Positions 42,113-53,029 of a DNA stretch of 64,000 nt are shown here, piece after piece. Origin of the DNA: Rhizomys pruinosus (lineage: Eukaryota > Chordata > Mammalia > Rodentia > Spalacidae). The stretch is from contig VZQC01001063.1 of assembly GCA_009823505.1 (NCBI GenBank), positions 157,397-221,396 of the forward strand, in the 5' to 3' direction. Every line of letters starts with the position of its first letter. Position 1 is the stretch's first letter. Under the pieces are notes generated by a model, which saw nothing but the letters and a program-made list of their open reading frames with translations, was not told the DNA's origin and did not search any database. Both the position numbers and the translations under genes were made by a program.

Positions 42113-42385
42113 ATGGAGCTGGAAAGATGGCTCAGGGGTTAAGAGCACTGGCTGCTCTTGCAGAAGACCCAGGTTCAGTTCCCAGCACCCGCATGGCAGC
42201 TAACAACTGTCTGCAACTCCAGTTCCAGGCGATCTGAAGCCCTCATCTGGCCTCCACGGGTAGTGCATGCATGTGGTGCACATGCATACACTGTAGGCAA
42301 AACATTCATCCACATAAAACAAAACATGTATGTAGGCAAAACATTCATACACATAAAGTAAAAATAAATCCTTTTTAGAACATAA
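42113..42385 (+). mobile_element. B2 SINE with duplicated tail segment
   Basis: B2 head and body. TGTAGGCAAAACATTCAT..CACATAAA occurs twice in a row (about 42291 and 42332). Confidence 0.9.
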
Positions 42386-42479
42386 TAATAATAAACAATA
42401 AGCAAAATAATAATGATAAATGAATCTAGACTATAGAGTATTATTCCATGCTTAAAAAGAATGATCAAGCTATGAAAAA

Positions 42480-42640
42480 ATGCTGGGTGTGGTGGCGCAC
42501 ACCTTTAGTCCCAGCACTTGGGAGACAGAGGCAGGTAGATTTCTGTGAGTTCAAGGCCAGCCTGGTCTATATAGTGAGTTCCAGGACAGCTGGGGCTACA
42601 GGGAGACCCTGTCTCAAAAACACACACAAAAAACCAACCA
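42480..42640 (+). mobile_element. B1 SINE
   Basis: TGCTGGGTGTGGTGGCGCACACC to CCCTGTCTCAAAAACAC. Confidence 0.92.
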
Positions 42641-42881
42641 AACAAGCTATGAAAAGAAGAGGAACCATAATTGAAGGTGACAAAGTGACAGAAACCAATC
42701 TTTCTTTCTTTTCTTTTATTTTTTTTTTAAGAAAGATACATGACACTGTAACCTGGGACACATCACTGCACCTTTGTGCAAACTCAGAAGTACAGTACTG
42801 CTATAGCTTGCCTATGGAAGGCTCCCACAGGCTGCAGTGTTGAAGGCTTGGTCTCCAGCTTATTTTAAAAATATTTTTATT

Positions 42882-43135
42882 GGGGCTGGAGAAATGGCCT
42901 AGCAGTTAAGAGTGCCGACTGCTCTTGCAGAGGATCCAGGTTTGATCCCCAGCATCCACATGGCGGCTGAGAACAGTCTGTAAATCCAATTCCAGGGGAA
43001 TCTGACACCCTCTTCTGACCTCCATGACATTGCACAGCCTGGGTGCACAAACCTGCATGCAGATAGTACATTCATACACATAAGAAAATTTAAAAAAATT
43101 TACTAAAAGAAAAATAATTAAAAATATTTTTTATT
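42882..43135 (+). mobile_element. B2 SINE
   Basis: GGGGCTGGAGAAATGGCC to an AT-rich tail; AAAATATTTTTATT precedes it and recurs before the element at 43161. Confidence 0.92.
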
Positions 43136-43160
43136 AAAAATAAATAAAAATATTTTTATT

Positions 43161-43405
43161 GGGGCTGGAGAGATGGTTCAGTGGTTAAGAGCACCGACTG
43201 CTCTTGTAGAGGACCCAGGTTTGATTCCCAGCACCCACATGGTGGCTAAGAACTGTCTTTAAGTGGGGTGTGGTGGTGCACGCCTTTAATCCCAGCACTA
43301 GGGAGGCAGAGGCAAGCAAATCTCTGTGAGTTCAAGGCCAGCCTGGTCTACAGAGTGAGTTCCAGGCCAGCTACGGCTATAGGGAGACCCTGTCTCAAAA
43401 AATTT
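43161..43405 (+). mobile_element. Chimeric B2-B1 SINE, copy 4
   Basis: The B2 head ends CTAAGAACTGTCTTTAA and joins GTGGGGTGTGGTGGTGC of a complete B1 ending CCCTGTCTCAAAAAA. It entered the target duplication left by the B2 at 42882. Confidence 0.8.
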
Positions 43406-43419
43406 TTTTTATATATTTT

Positions 43420-43632
43420 TAATCTTATTTGTGTCAGTGTTTTGCTTGCAGATATGTAAATGTAGTCATGTTGTGCGGTGCCCATGGAGTCCAGAAAAAG
43501 GGTTTTAGGTCCCCCAGAACTAGAATTACAGCTAACTAGAGTTAGCTGCCATGTGGGTACTTGGAATCGAATCTGGGTCCTCTACAAGAGCAGCCGGTGC
43601 TCTTAACCACTGAGCCTCCATCTTTCCAGCCT
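43420..43632 (-). mobile_element. B2 SINE (antisense), old
   Basis: TTAATCTTATTTGTGTCAGTG to CCTCCATCTTTCCAGCC. Confidence 0.86.
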
Positions 43633-43968
43633 CTGGTGGTGCTATTTTGGGAGGCTGTGGAAACTTTAGAGAGGAGAAGCAGATCCTTGAGCGTGTGCCT
43701 TTGAAGGCTATAGCAGTCCCACTCCCCTCCTCTCTCTCAGCTCCAGGCCTGCCATGAACTACCTGTCCTTCCCCACATCTACCACCATGAGGCTCTGCCC
43801 AAGAACCATTGATAGAACCCTCTGAGACCAGGAGGCAAAATAAATCTTCCCTCCTAAAATTGTTCTCAGGCATTTTAGTCACAGTGACAATCAACCGAAC
43901 ACAAGAGGGAACCCTGATGTGATGAACTGTAAGTTTTGGGTGACTGAGCGTCTAAGTTGGCTTTTTGA

Positions 43969-44447
43969 TTTTTATGTATTTATTTTTGTAATGTGTATGA
44001 ATGTACTGTCTGCATGTAGGTTTGTGCACCCATGTCGTGCAATGCTGCAGAGGTTAGAAGAGAGTGTCAGATTCCCCTGGAACTGGAGTTAAAGATGGTT
44101 CTCAGCCGCCATGTGGGTGCTGGGGATCAAACCTGGGTCCTCTGCTAGAGCAGTCGGTGCTCTTAACTGCTAGGCCATCTCTCCAGCCCCAAAGTTGGCT
44201 TTTTAAAAAACTTTTTTATTTATTTTTCTCTACGTGTATGAATGTACTGTCTGCATGCAGGTCTGTGCACCCGTGTCATGCAATGCCGCAGAGGTCAGAA
44301 GAGGGTCTTGGATTCCCCTGGAACTGCAGTTCTCCTGGAATTGGAGTTTCAGATGGTTCTCAGCCTCTATGTGGGTGCTGGGGATCGAACTCCAGTCCTC
44401 TGCAAGAGCAGTCGGCGCTCTTAACCGCTAGGCCATCTCTCCAGCCC
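43969..44447 (-). mobile_element. Two antisense B2 SINEs at one target
   Basis: B2s at 43969-44190 and 44205-44447. AAGTTGGCTTTTT occurs before the first, between them and after the second. The first lacks the AATTCCAGGAGAACTCC segment present in the second. Confidence 0.95.
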
Positions 44448-44620
44448 CAAGTTGGCTTTTTATATTTCAACACTGATACAACTCAGGTGAGGACTGTTTC
44501 TTGTTTTTATATAAATATATACATATATAATATATGCATATATAAAATGTGCATGTAATATTTCCTTTATTCTACTTCCCAGATGTTTAACAAACATCAT
44601 TCTGGTAGTAGCTTATTTTA

Positions 44621-45140
44621 TACAGGGTTCTCTAGAAGGGCAGAAGCAATAGAGTATACAATTATACAAGGGATTTATTGGGTTGCTTACACAGAGGTGG
44701 CTAGCCCATCATAGAACACTGCAGAATCAGAGGATGTGGTGGTTGCTCAGTCCTCAGAACCAAGAGGTCCAATGATGCAGCCCAGCCTGAGGCTGGTCGC
44801 CCCATAGCTCCTGGAGAGTCCCTGGTGGGAGTCTGCACGGGAGGCCAAAGAAGCCCGGGTGTGACGTCCACAAGCCATGGCAGCCCCAACACATGCACTT
44901 GCTGAGGAAAATCTGAGCTTGCATTTACTGGCTGGCTCCTTCCTCCTCCAACTTCTGTTCCATCCAGGCTCCCAGACTATTGGATGGTGTTGCCCACATT
45001 CAGGGTGGGTCGTACCCCCTCAGTTGCTGTACCGTATGCCAGCACTCTCTAGAAACAGCACAAACACACATTTCACTAGTCTCCTGAGTGTCTTTCGATT
45101 CAAGCTATCCAGATTTATTGTCTTAATAGTAACCCCCATA
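44621..45140 (-). mobile_element. MaLR-type LTR (antisense)
   Basis: ACAGGGTTCTCTAGAAGGGC, GGGATTTATTGGGTTGC, then an interior related to ORR1/MT LTRs. The far end is near GTCTTAATAGTAACCCCCA. Confidence 0.5.
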
Positions 45141-45149
45141 TCTTAATAT

Positions 45150-45893
45150 TTATTATTCATTTATTGATTGATTTATTTATTTTATAAATGCAACTCATGT
45201 TGCACGATGCCCGTGGAGGTCAGAAGAAGGCATTGGATACCCTGGAATTGAAGTTATGGATGGTTTTCTGCCACCATGTGGGTGCTGGGAATCCACCCCT
45301 GGTCCTCTGCAAGAGCAGCCAGTGCCCTTAACTGCTGAGCCATCTCTCCAGCCCCAGTATTTAAATCATAGAGTATGTGCTATGATTTAGATGTGACTGG
45401 AGTATAGTCCCACTGTGATGTTGTCAAAAAGAAATCATTAAGTCTTAGGATCTGGAGGCTGAAGAGATGGCTCAGGAGTTAAGAGGGAGTACTGCTCTTA
45501 CAGAGGACCCGAGTTCAGTTCCCAGTATCTACACTGGGAAGTTCAAGACTGCCAGGAATTCCAGCTCCAGGGGATTTGACTCCCTCTTCTGGTCTCTGAG
45601 GGCACTGCACTCACATGCACACACATACACAAACACACGTATTCACATAATTAAAAAGAAAAGAAAGGAAAACTTTAAATTTTTAAATTTTATTTTTATG
45701 TATATGAGTGTTTTACCTGTGTGTAAGTGCACCCATGTCATGCACTGCCTCCAGAGGCCAGGAGAGGGCATCAGATCCCCTGGACCTGGAGTTATGGACT
45801 ATTGTTAACTGCCAATATGGGTGCTAGGAACCAAACCCAGGTCCTCTGCAAGAGCAGCCAATGCTTTTAACCACCTAACATCTCTCTAATCCC
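45150..45893. mobile_element. Three B2 SINEs
   Basis: Antisense B2 at 45150-45352, sense B2 at 45452-45660 and antisense B2 at 45675-45893, all older variants. Confidence 0.87.
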
Positions 45894-46039
45894 TCCCCCA
45901 CACACACATCAAATCTGTATTAAGAGAATGAGCTAGGATCTAGAGGAAGATGGTCAGATCATCAGAAGGACTTACCACAGAAGGGACTAAAGTAATTTTG
46001 TGGGTTTCTGGTTAGTTCCTAGAAAAGAATGTTATTCTA

Positions 46040-46420
46040 AAAAGAGTAAACATTGCCCCTAAGTTCCCCTGGCTTCTTAGATCACCACATGACCTCCTTC
46101 CCACATGTAGTCAGCCATCATGCCATTTGCTGTGTTCTGAGGGAGCCAGAAGTCCCTCACCAGAACCATATACATTTTTTTTGAGACAGGGTCTCCCTTT
46201 ATCCCCAGATGGCCTGGAACTCACTGTGTAGACCAGGCTGACCTTGAACTCACAGAGATCCTCCTGCCTCTGTCTCCCGAGTGCTGGGATTAAAGGCATG
46301 TGCCACTATACCCAGCTGGACCACACTTCTAAATCTCTAAGACTGTGTGCTAAAGAAAGCTTTCTCCATAAAATCCCAAGGCTCATGTATTTTGTTATAG
46401 CAACAGAAAACAGACTAATA
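46040..46420 (+). mobile_element. MaLR-like LTR 3' part with antisense B1
   Basis: The LTR ends TTGTTATAGCAACAGAAAACAGACTAATACA at 46420. A reverse B1 (46165-46320) interrupts it. Confidence 0.6.
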
Positions 46421-47181
46421 CATTATCAATGGTGGGTTATGACTAAGCCAAAGGAAGAATGAATGAACATCACTGAAATCTGTAGAGGTGACAAACGAGA
46501 CTGAGTGGCTTCCGTGGAGGGGCAATCAGTGCACATTTTGCTTCTAAGAGGGGTCATTGCATGTCGTCAGGAGAAAGCACAGTTCTGATGTTGTCTTTAT
46601 TGGACTCTGAATGTGAATAAAGGAAACAAGCATGCTTACCAAGGCAGCACAGAGGCGGAGTCTGCTGGACTGTGAGTCCAGCCTTGACACACTGTTCTAG
46701 CTTCACACTGGAAAATCCATGTTCTAAAAAGTCCTGGGTGAGAGTCGGCCAAGAGAGAAATTTAAATGAGGAGAGAGCCTGAAGCCACCACCCTTGGAAG
46801 GTCTTGATTTCAGGCTCCTCAGCCAAGAGCGGCCCCAGCCCAGGGCAAGGCCTGAAGAGCAGATGCCACAAAACACAGCTTACAGGGCCCTCCCTTTGAC
46901 ACAGCAACTCCGGGGTTTCCCCACAACCTTTGCCTTGGCCAGGGCATCTGCATTTCTGGTTGCCACAGATAGAGACTTTCAGCACTCCCTTCCGGACCTG
47001 CACTTGTGTACATGTCTACACTTGTGTAAACCGTAATTCTTAGAGTAAACCTCTTGTTCCCCTAAGAGGCAAGAGATACAGATCAAACAGTACCCTAAGA
47101 TGGAGCTACGAACAGCTCCTAAGAATAGGAAAAGATGTTCAGTCTCACTTATCAAAGCAAAGCAAGCTAAAATTTCCCCAA
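46421..47181. other. Unassigned, with L1-like end
   Basis: 46421-47050 is not recognised; a 149-codon minus-strand frame there (47003-46554) has no family features. 47060-47175 (AGATACAGATCAAACAG..AAAAGATGTTCAG) resembles L1. Confidence 0.35.
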
Positions 47182-47700
47182 GATCAGCACCAGGAAGATG
47201 TCTCGGTCAGCGCAGAACTTGCCATGCAAGCATGGAGACCTGGGTTCAGATCCCCAGCAAGCACTTTAAAAGCCGGTGTGGAAGTGCACACCACTATCTT
47301 TTTTTTTTAATTGTTTTAATTTTAATTTATTTTATTTATTTATATGTATAAATGTATAAATGTATAAATGTACTGTCTGCATGTAGGTTTGTGCACCCGT
47401 GTCATTCAATGCTGTGGAGGTCAGAAGAGGGTCTTGGATTCCCCTGGAACTGGAGTTCTCCTGGAATTGGAGTTTCAGACGGTTCTCAGCTGCCATTTGG
47501 ATGCTGGGGATTGAACCCGGGTCCTCTGCAAGAACAGTAGGCACTCTTAACCGCTAGGCCATCTCTCCAGCCCCACACACCGCTATCTTGGCCCTGGGAG
47601 GCAGAAATAAGAGGGCCCTGGGGGCTTGCTGGGCAGCCAGTCTGGCTGAATCAGTGAGTTCCAGATTTAGAGAGTGACCTTGTTTCAAGACATAAGATGG
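47182..47700 (+). mobile_element. B4-type composite SINE, split
   Basis: Head and start of B1-like body at 47182-47300 (CAGATCCCCAGCAAGC, AAAAGCCGGTGTGG), resuming at 47575-47700 (GGCCCTGGGAGGCAG). CACACCACTATCTT/CACACCGCTATCTT frames the insert. Confidence 0.75.
47301..47574 (-). mobile_element. B2 SINE (antisense) inserted in B4-type SINE
   Basis: T-rich tail with three TGTATAAA repeats to GGCCATCTCTCCAGCCC. Confidence 0.93.
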
Positions 47701-47705
47701 GGTTT

Positions 47706-48715
47706 GGCAGGAGAGATGGCTGAGCAGTTGAGATTACTGCTGCTCTTCCAGAGGACTGGGTTCAATTCCCAGCACCCACATGGTGGTCACTAACAACTGT
47801 CCTTAACTCCAGTTCCAGGGGACCCAACTCCCTCTTCTGTCCTCCACAGGCATTGCACACATGTGGTGCATATACATACACACAGGCACTACACACATGT
47901 GGTGCACTTACATACACACAGGCACTGCACACATGTGGTGCACTTACATACACACAGGCACTACACACATGTGGTGCACTTACATACACACAGGCACTGC
48001 ACACATGTGGTGCACTTACATACACACAGGCACTGCATGCATGTGGTGCATATACATACACACAGGCATTACACACATGTGGTGCATATACATACACACA
48101 GGCATTACACACATGTGGTGCACTTACATACACACAGTCACTGCACACATGTGGTGCACCTACATACACACAGGCACTGCACACATGTGGTGCACCTACA
48201 TACACACAGGCACTGCACGCATGTGGTGCACCTACATACACACAGGCACTGCACGCATGTGGTGCACCTACATACACACAGGCACTGCACGCATGTGGTG
48301 CACTTACATACACACAAGCACTGCACGCATGTGGTGCACTTACATACACACAGGCACTGCACGCATGTGGTGCACTTACATACACACAGGCACTGCACGC
48401 ATGTGGTGCACTTACACACACAGGCACTGCATGCATGTGGTGCACTTACACATACACAGGTATTGCATGCATGTGGTGCACTTACACACACAGGCATTAC
48501 ACGCACATGGTGCACTTACATACATACAGGCACTGCATGCATGTGGTGCACTTACATACACACGGGCACTGCACATGTGGTGCACTTACACACACAGGTC
48601 CTGCACACATCTGGTACACTTACATACACACAGGCATTACACACATGTGGTGGACTTACACACACACAGGCAAAAAACTCATACACATAAAATGAAAATA
48701 AATTTTAAAATAAAA
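47706..48715 (+). mobile_element. B2 SINE swollen by an internal minisatellite
   Basis: B2 head and body (GGCAGGAGAGATGGCTGAGC to TTCTGTCCTCCACAGG), then a tandem array, then the normal B2 end (GGCAAAAAACTCATACACATAAAATG). Confidence 0.9.
47850..48670 (+). repeat. 36-bp minisatellite, about 23 units
   Basis: Unit: GGCACTGCACACATGTGG then TGCACTTACATACACACA. Three or four units are shortened by 2-4 bp near the 3' end. Variant bases (ACACATG, ACGCATG, ATGCATG) cluster in runs. The 36-bp period keeps several frames open for up to 304 codons; none is a gene. Confidence 0.97.
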
Positions 48716-48880
48716 TTTCAAACATGGATGGAATCCAGATATAGGGGTAAACATCTTTACTCTCAGCACTTGTGAGGCAAAGTTAGATGGATCTCTAGAA
48801 GTTTGAGGGCAGAATGATCTATACAGTGAGTTCCAGGCCAGCCAGAGCTATGTTGGTGAGACCCTGCCTCAAACAAATCA

Positions 48881-48924
<44 letters not shown>

Positions 48925-48925
48925 A
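48716..48925 (+). mobile_element. B1 SINE, diverged, with (AAAT)n
   Basis: Body with GTGAGTTCCAGGCCAGCCAG and GAGACCCTGCCTCAAAC; tail (AAAT)n at 48884-48922. Confidence 0.75.
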
Positions 48926-49089
48926 GAGGAAGACATCGGACATCAACCTGTGGTCTCCACATGCACACACACATGTCTTCAGAAATACCCATATACATAT
49001 ATACAGATACATATGCTCTTAATTTACCAAGATCATCTTTGAACCATCAAATTGGTGACAGCCCATAGTTTTGCAGACAAAGATAGGGA

Positions 49090-49570
49090 GAAGGTCCTTT
49101 TTTAAAAAAAATTTATTTATGTATGTATTTATTTTTTCTTTTCTTTTTTTTTTTTTTTTTTTTTTTTTTCCTTTTTTTTTTTTTTTTTTGTCTCTTTTCG
49201 AGAACAGGGTCTCCCGTAGCCGCCAGCTGTCCTGGAATCATTATCGTAAGACCAGGCTGGCCTTTGAGCTCACAAAGATTCCGGCCTGCCTCTGCCTCCC
49301 GAAGTTGCTAGGATTAAAGGCCGTTGTGCCAACCACGCTCGGCCTTATTTTTTTTTTCTGTATTGTCTGAAGTGTACTGTCTGCCACGTAGGTTGGGCAC
49401 CCGTGTTGTGCCAGTGCTCAGAGGTTCAGGAAGAGTGAGTTGGATTTCCCGGAACTGGACGTTTCAAAACAGTTCTTAAAGCCCATTGTGTGCTGGGAAT
49501 CGAACCCAGTTCCTCTGCAAAAGCAGTCAGTGCCTCTTTAACCGCTAAGCCATCTCTCCAGGCCCCAGAA
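49090..49570 (-). mobile_element. Antisense B2 with antisense B1, noisy
   Basis: B1 (about 49150-49343) sits in the tail of a B2 (49344-49565). Both show many one-base insertions against other copies in the window. Confidence 0.85.
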
Positions 49571-49652
49571 TCTTTTTATTAAAAACAGAGCAGGTGATGT
49601 TATATGCAGACGAAAATAGATTCATCAAACATAAATAAAAGGTATATTTGGG

Positions 49653-50525
49653 CTGGGAGAGATGGCCAGCATGTTTAGAGTGCCGACCAGCCTTCTTGGA
49701 CAGAGGGACCAGGGTTGATCCCCAGCACCCACAGGCGCTTGAAGAACCATTCTTAATTCCAGTTCCAGAGATTCTAAACGCTCTTCTGACTCTGAGTTAC
49801 ATGCACACACAGGTGCACAAACCTACATGCAGACAGATGATATACACATGAAAAAATTTAATAAAAAGCATAATTTCTAAAGAGTCAGCAATCCAATTTT
49901 CATTTTTTTCCATTAGCTATTCTTACCAGTATCCATTATTAAAAAGCGTCTCTGAGCCATGGCATTTGGCTGGTGCAATCTTTAATCAAGCAATCAGAAA
50001 GCAGAGGCAGGTGGACTCTCTGTGAGTTCCATGGGCCCAGCCTGCGTCTTACATTAGTGAGTTCCAGGGCTTTAAGTGTCGGTCCTAGGCACACACCTTT
50101 AATCCTAGCAGCTCGGGAGCAGAGGCAGGCAGATTGGTGAGTTCAAGGGCCACCCTGGTCTACAGAGTGAGCTGCCAGACAGCTGGGGCTACAGGGAGAC
50201 CCTGTCTCAAAAAAAAAAAAAAAAGCACACACACATACCAAATGGACTGTTGAAAATTGGGAGAGATGACACTAGCAGTTAAGAGCCGCGCCTTGCAGAC
50301 GCTCTTGCAGAGGACCGGATTCGATCCCAGGCACCCACCATGGAGGCTGGAGAGCCATGCTGAAACTCCAAATTCCAGAGGAGAACTCCAGTTCCAGGGG
50401 AATCCGACCTTCGACCCTCTTCTGACCTCCGCGGCATTCAGCACGACACGGGTGCGCAGACCTGCATGCAGAACCACCTTACATTTGATACACATACAGA
50501 AATAAATAAATATTAAAAAAAAAAG
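49653..50525 (+). mobile_element. B2, two B1s, B2, noisy
   Basis: B2 (49653-49865), B1 (49950-50080), B1 (50081-50225) and B2 (50258-50525), all sense, with extra bases scattered through otherwise young-looking copies. Confidence 0.85.
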
Positions 50526-50654
50526 TTAAATAAATTTGGCTATCTCGCATACAGTAGAATACTATACATCTGGAATAAAGAAAAAACTGAGAAAGTTCTT
50601 TGTGCATTTATACAGAAAGATGCCTATGGCATTGTTAGATGTAAAGAATATGAA

Positions 50655-51008
50655 AGCCAGGCGTGGTTAAGGGCTCACACCTTCAACCCTAATCACTTTG
50701 GTAGGCACGAGGCAGGCAAGACATCCTTCTTGTGAGTTCAAGGCCAGCCCTGGTCTACAAAGCGAGTTCCAGGGACAGTGGGGCTACAGGGGAGACCCTG
50801 TTTTTTAAAAACCAAAAACAAAAAAAAAAAAAAAAAGAATATGAAAGCCAGCCAGGCGTAATCCCAGCACTCCGAGGCAAAGGCAGGCAGATATCTAACA
50901 TGTCGAGTTAAAGGCCAGCCCGGTATACAGAGCAAGCTCCAGGCCATCTGGGATCAAAGGAAGACTCTGCACTTCAAAGACCAAAAAAAAAAAAAAAAAA
51001 AAAAAAAA
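50655..51008 (+). mobile_element. Two B1 SINEs, noisy
   Basis: B1 at 50655-50830 and 50850-51008, each with a poly(A); GAATATGAAAGCCAG repeats before each. Confidence 0.85.
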
Positions 51009-51499
51009 CCAAAAACAGTGAACATATCTTTGTTGAAAAAGTTAAATATACACAAAAGGTAATTAGCTTGAATTGAAGAAAAGCAAATCTTATTACAATG
51101 ATAGTGGCATTTGGGGGGTAATTTTTTTATTGAATTTCTGTGCTTTTCATATACTAAGTCTTAATCCAGTGTTAATCGCCTTTATTACCCCATTCTCCCG
51201 TCGACATCTTTTCCACAGCGCCCCTCCCCCTCTGGAGTTCCTACATTCTGTCATTTGTGTCTATTGGGACAAATTATCTCTTCTGCCTTTTGCCTCAGTG
51301 CAAGTCATCCACTTGAGCCTAGTCAGCCACCAGAGTCTTCGCTTTAAGACCAGTTCTTCCCTCCCAACAGCAAACAGCTGCCATATTTTCTTCAGTCTAG
51401 ATTGAGTTTCTGCTGCCCATTTCCCATTCCAGCGGGATTTTGTCTGGTTGGCTTTTATATTGGCATTTTAAAACACTTGGTTTTAAAGTTAATTACATG
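51009..51499. other. Unassigned, possibly L1-derived
   Basis: TTTTTTTATTGAATTTCTGTGC and a pyrimidine-rich stretch resemble an antisense L1 or LTR leader. Not resolved. Confidence 0.3.
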
Positions 51500-51945
51500 C
51501 TGAGCCGTGGGTGGTGGCCGCATGCCTTTAATTCTGGAGCAACTTGGGATGGCAGGGCAGGCAGATCTTGTGAGTTCAAGGCCAGCCCTGGTCTACAGAG
51601 TGAGTTCCAGGCCAGCTGGGGCTACAGGGAGACCTTGTTCTCAAAAGACAGACAAAAAAAAAAAAAAAAAAGTAGGGGCTGGAGAGAGGCCGAGGGGTTA
51701 CTGGAGAGAAGCACTAGTTAAGAGAACAGCGACGGCGTTTGCAAGAGACACCGGGTTCGACCCCACACCCACATCGCAGCCGAGAAAACCGTGCTTGTAA
51801 CTCCAAGGCCAGGAGATTCCAGTCCAGTGGAATCCGAGACCCTCTTCTGGACTCTAGCAGTTGCACGTACAAGAGTGCACAAACCTTGCATTGCAGACAG
51901 TAACATTCATACACATACAAAAAATAAATAAAAATTTGAAAAAAA
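51500..51945 (+). mobile_element. B1 then B2 SINE
   Basis: B1 51500-51672; B2 51674-51945 with a doubled head and many base errors. It is the counterpart of 58615-58880. Confidence 0.85.
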
Positions 51946-51951
51946 GTTTAA

Positions 51952-51998
51952 TTCAGCCAAGCATAGTGGTGCAGCACTCTTTAATCCCAAAAGGCGGG

Positions 51999-52073
<75 letters not shown>

Positions 52074-52140
52074 AAGGAAGAGAAAGCAGAGGCTAATCTC
52101 TGTGAAGTTCCAGGCCATCCAGGGCTACAAACTGAGTTCC
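51952..52140 (+). mobile_element. B1 SINE with an internal A-run
   Basis: CCAAGCATAGTGGTGCAGC...AATCCCAAAAGGCGGG is followed by about 75 A-rich bases, then AGCAGAGGCTAATCTCTGTG. The A-run is absent from the second copy at 58890-58985. Confidence 0.8.
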
Positions 52141-52402
52141 TTCCAGTGTTGTGTTTTGTTTTGGATGGTTTTTCAGGTGATTCCTTGTGACTAGATTAAG
52201 TTCATATCTTTGGCAACTTCCAGGCTGTTTGGTACTTACAAGAAAAGGGCCCTTTTGAGGAACCCCACGTGTAGGTTGGTACGGATTGATGGCAAAGTTG
52301 GATCTCTTGGTTACAATGGTGTCTGCCAGCTCTCTCTGTCAAACAAGACTTTGTCCTTTTGTAATCAATAGTCCTTTGGAGTGATACTAAGACACACTGA
52401 TA

Positions 52403-53020
52403 TCCTTTTTTTAATTTGTTATTTATCTTGTATGTGTATGAATGTTAATGTCTACATGCAGGGTTTGTACCAGGGAAAGCCAGGGGAGGGACCACCGGGG
52501 GCCCAGAAGACAAAAAACCTAGTTGTGCCCACACTGTGTGTTAGCAATTTCAGCCGGAGTGCAGAAGAGGGTGTTTCAGATTTCCCCAGGGAACTGGAGT
52601 TCTCCTGGAATTGAGTTTACAGACTGGTTCTCAGCCACCATGTGGGTGTGTGGTGATGCAAACCCAGGTCCTTGGCAAGAGTAGTCAGTGCTCTTAAACT
52701 GCTTAGCTATCTTCTCTAGCCCCTGAAAGCCCCTTTTAAAAAAGCAACCCCCCCTATCAGCCTTCATCTTCTCTATCTCTTGTCAATAGGTTAAGGTTTT
52801 TAAAAAACAGTAATATGTGGGTCTGTATGTGGGAAAGTGCATGGGCTGTCAGGCCTGCAGAGGCCTAAGAGGGGGTCTACTTCCTTGGGGCTATGAATAT
52901 TGGTAGTTGATGATCCCCACAATCTGAGGCTTAGGAACCAAACTCGTGGTCTTCTGCCCCAAGAACTAAATAATTACCACCGCTCTTTAACAGCTGACCT
53001 GGATCCATATCTTAATGGCA
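52403..53020 (-). mobile_element. Two antisense B2 SINEs (copy 1)
   Basis: B2 at 52403-52725, with an unrelated-looking stretch of about 80 bp near 52470-52545 that is missing from the counterpart at 59242-59480, and an old B2 at 52790-53020. Confidence 0.8.
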
Positions 53021-53029
53021 ATTGGGGCG

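Larger units (their letters stand above)
42795..43905 (+). mobile_element. MTD-like LTR split by SINEs
   Basis: The left part (42795-42864) reads TGCTATAGCTTGCCTATGG...GAAGGCTTGGTCTCCAG. The right part (43634-43905) reads TGGTGGTGCTATTTTGGGAGG...AAATAAATCTTCCC...CAACCGAACACAA. Three SINEs lie between. Confidence 0.55.

Noticed and set aside
46554..47003. 149-codon minus-strand frame
   Set aside because: No recognisable domain, no splice or promoter signals, and decayed LTR/L1-like sequence on both sides. A chance frame is more likely.
47850..48670. CRISPR-like array
   Set aside because: Units are contiguous, with no unique spacers, and the setting is rodent SINE DNA.
47853..48775. Open frames of 275-304 codons, Cys/His/Thr-rich
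   Set aside because: They are direct translations of the 36-bp minisatellite, whose length is a multiple of three. Several frames are open at once and there is no start context or flanking exon.
52000..52072. Poly(A) tail of an extra retroposon
   Set aside because: No element body or target duplication belongs to it and the second copy of the locus lacks it.
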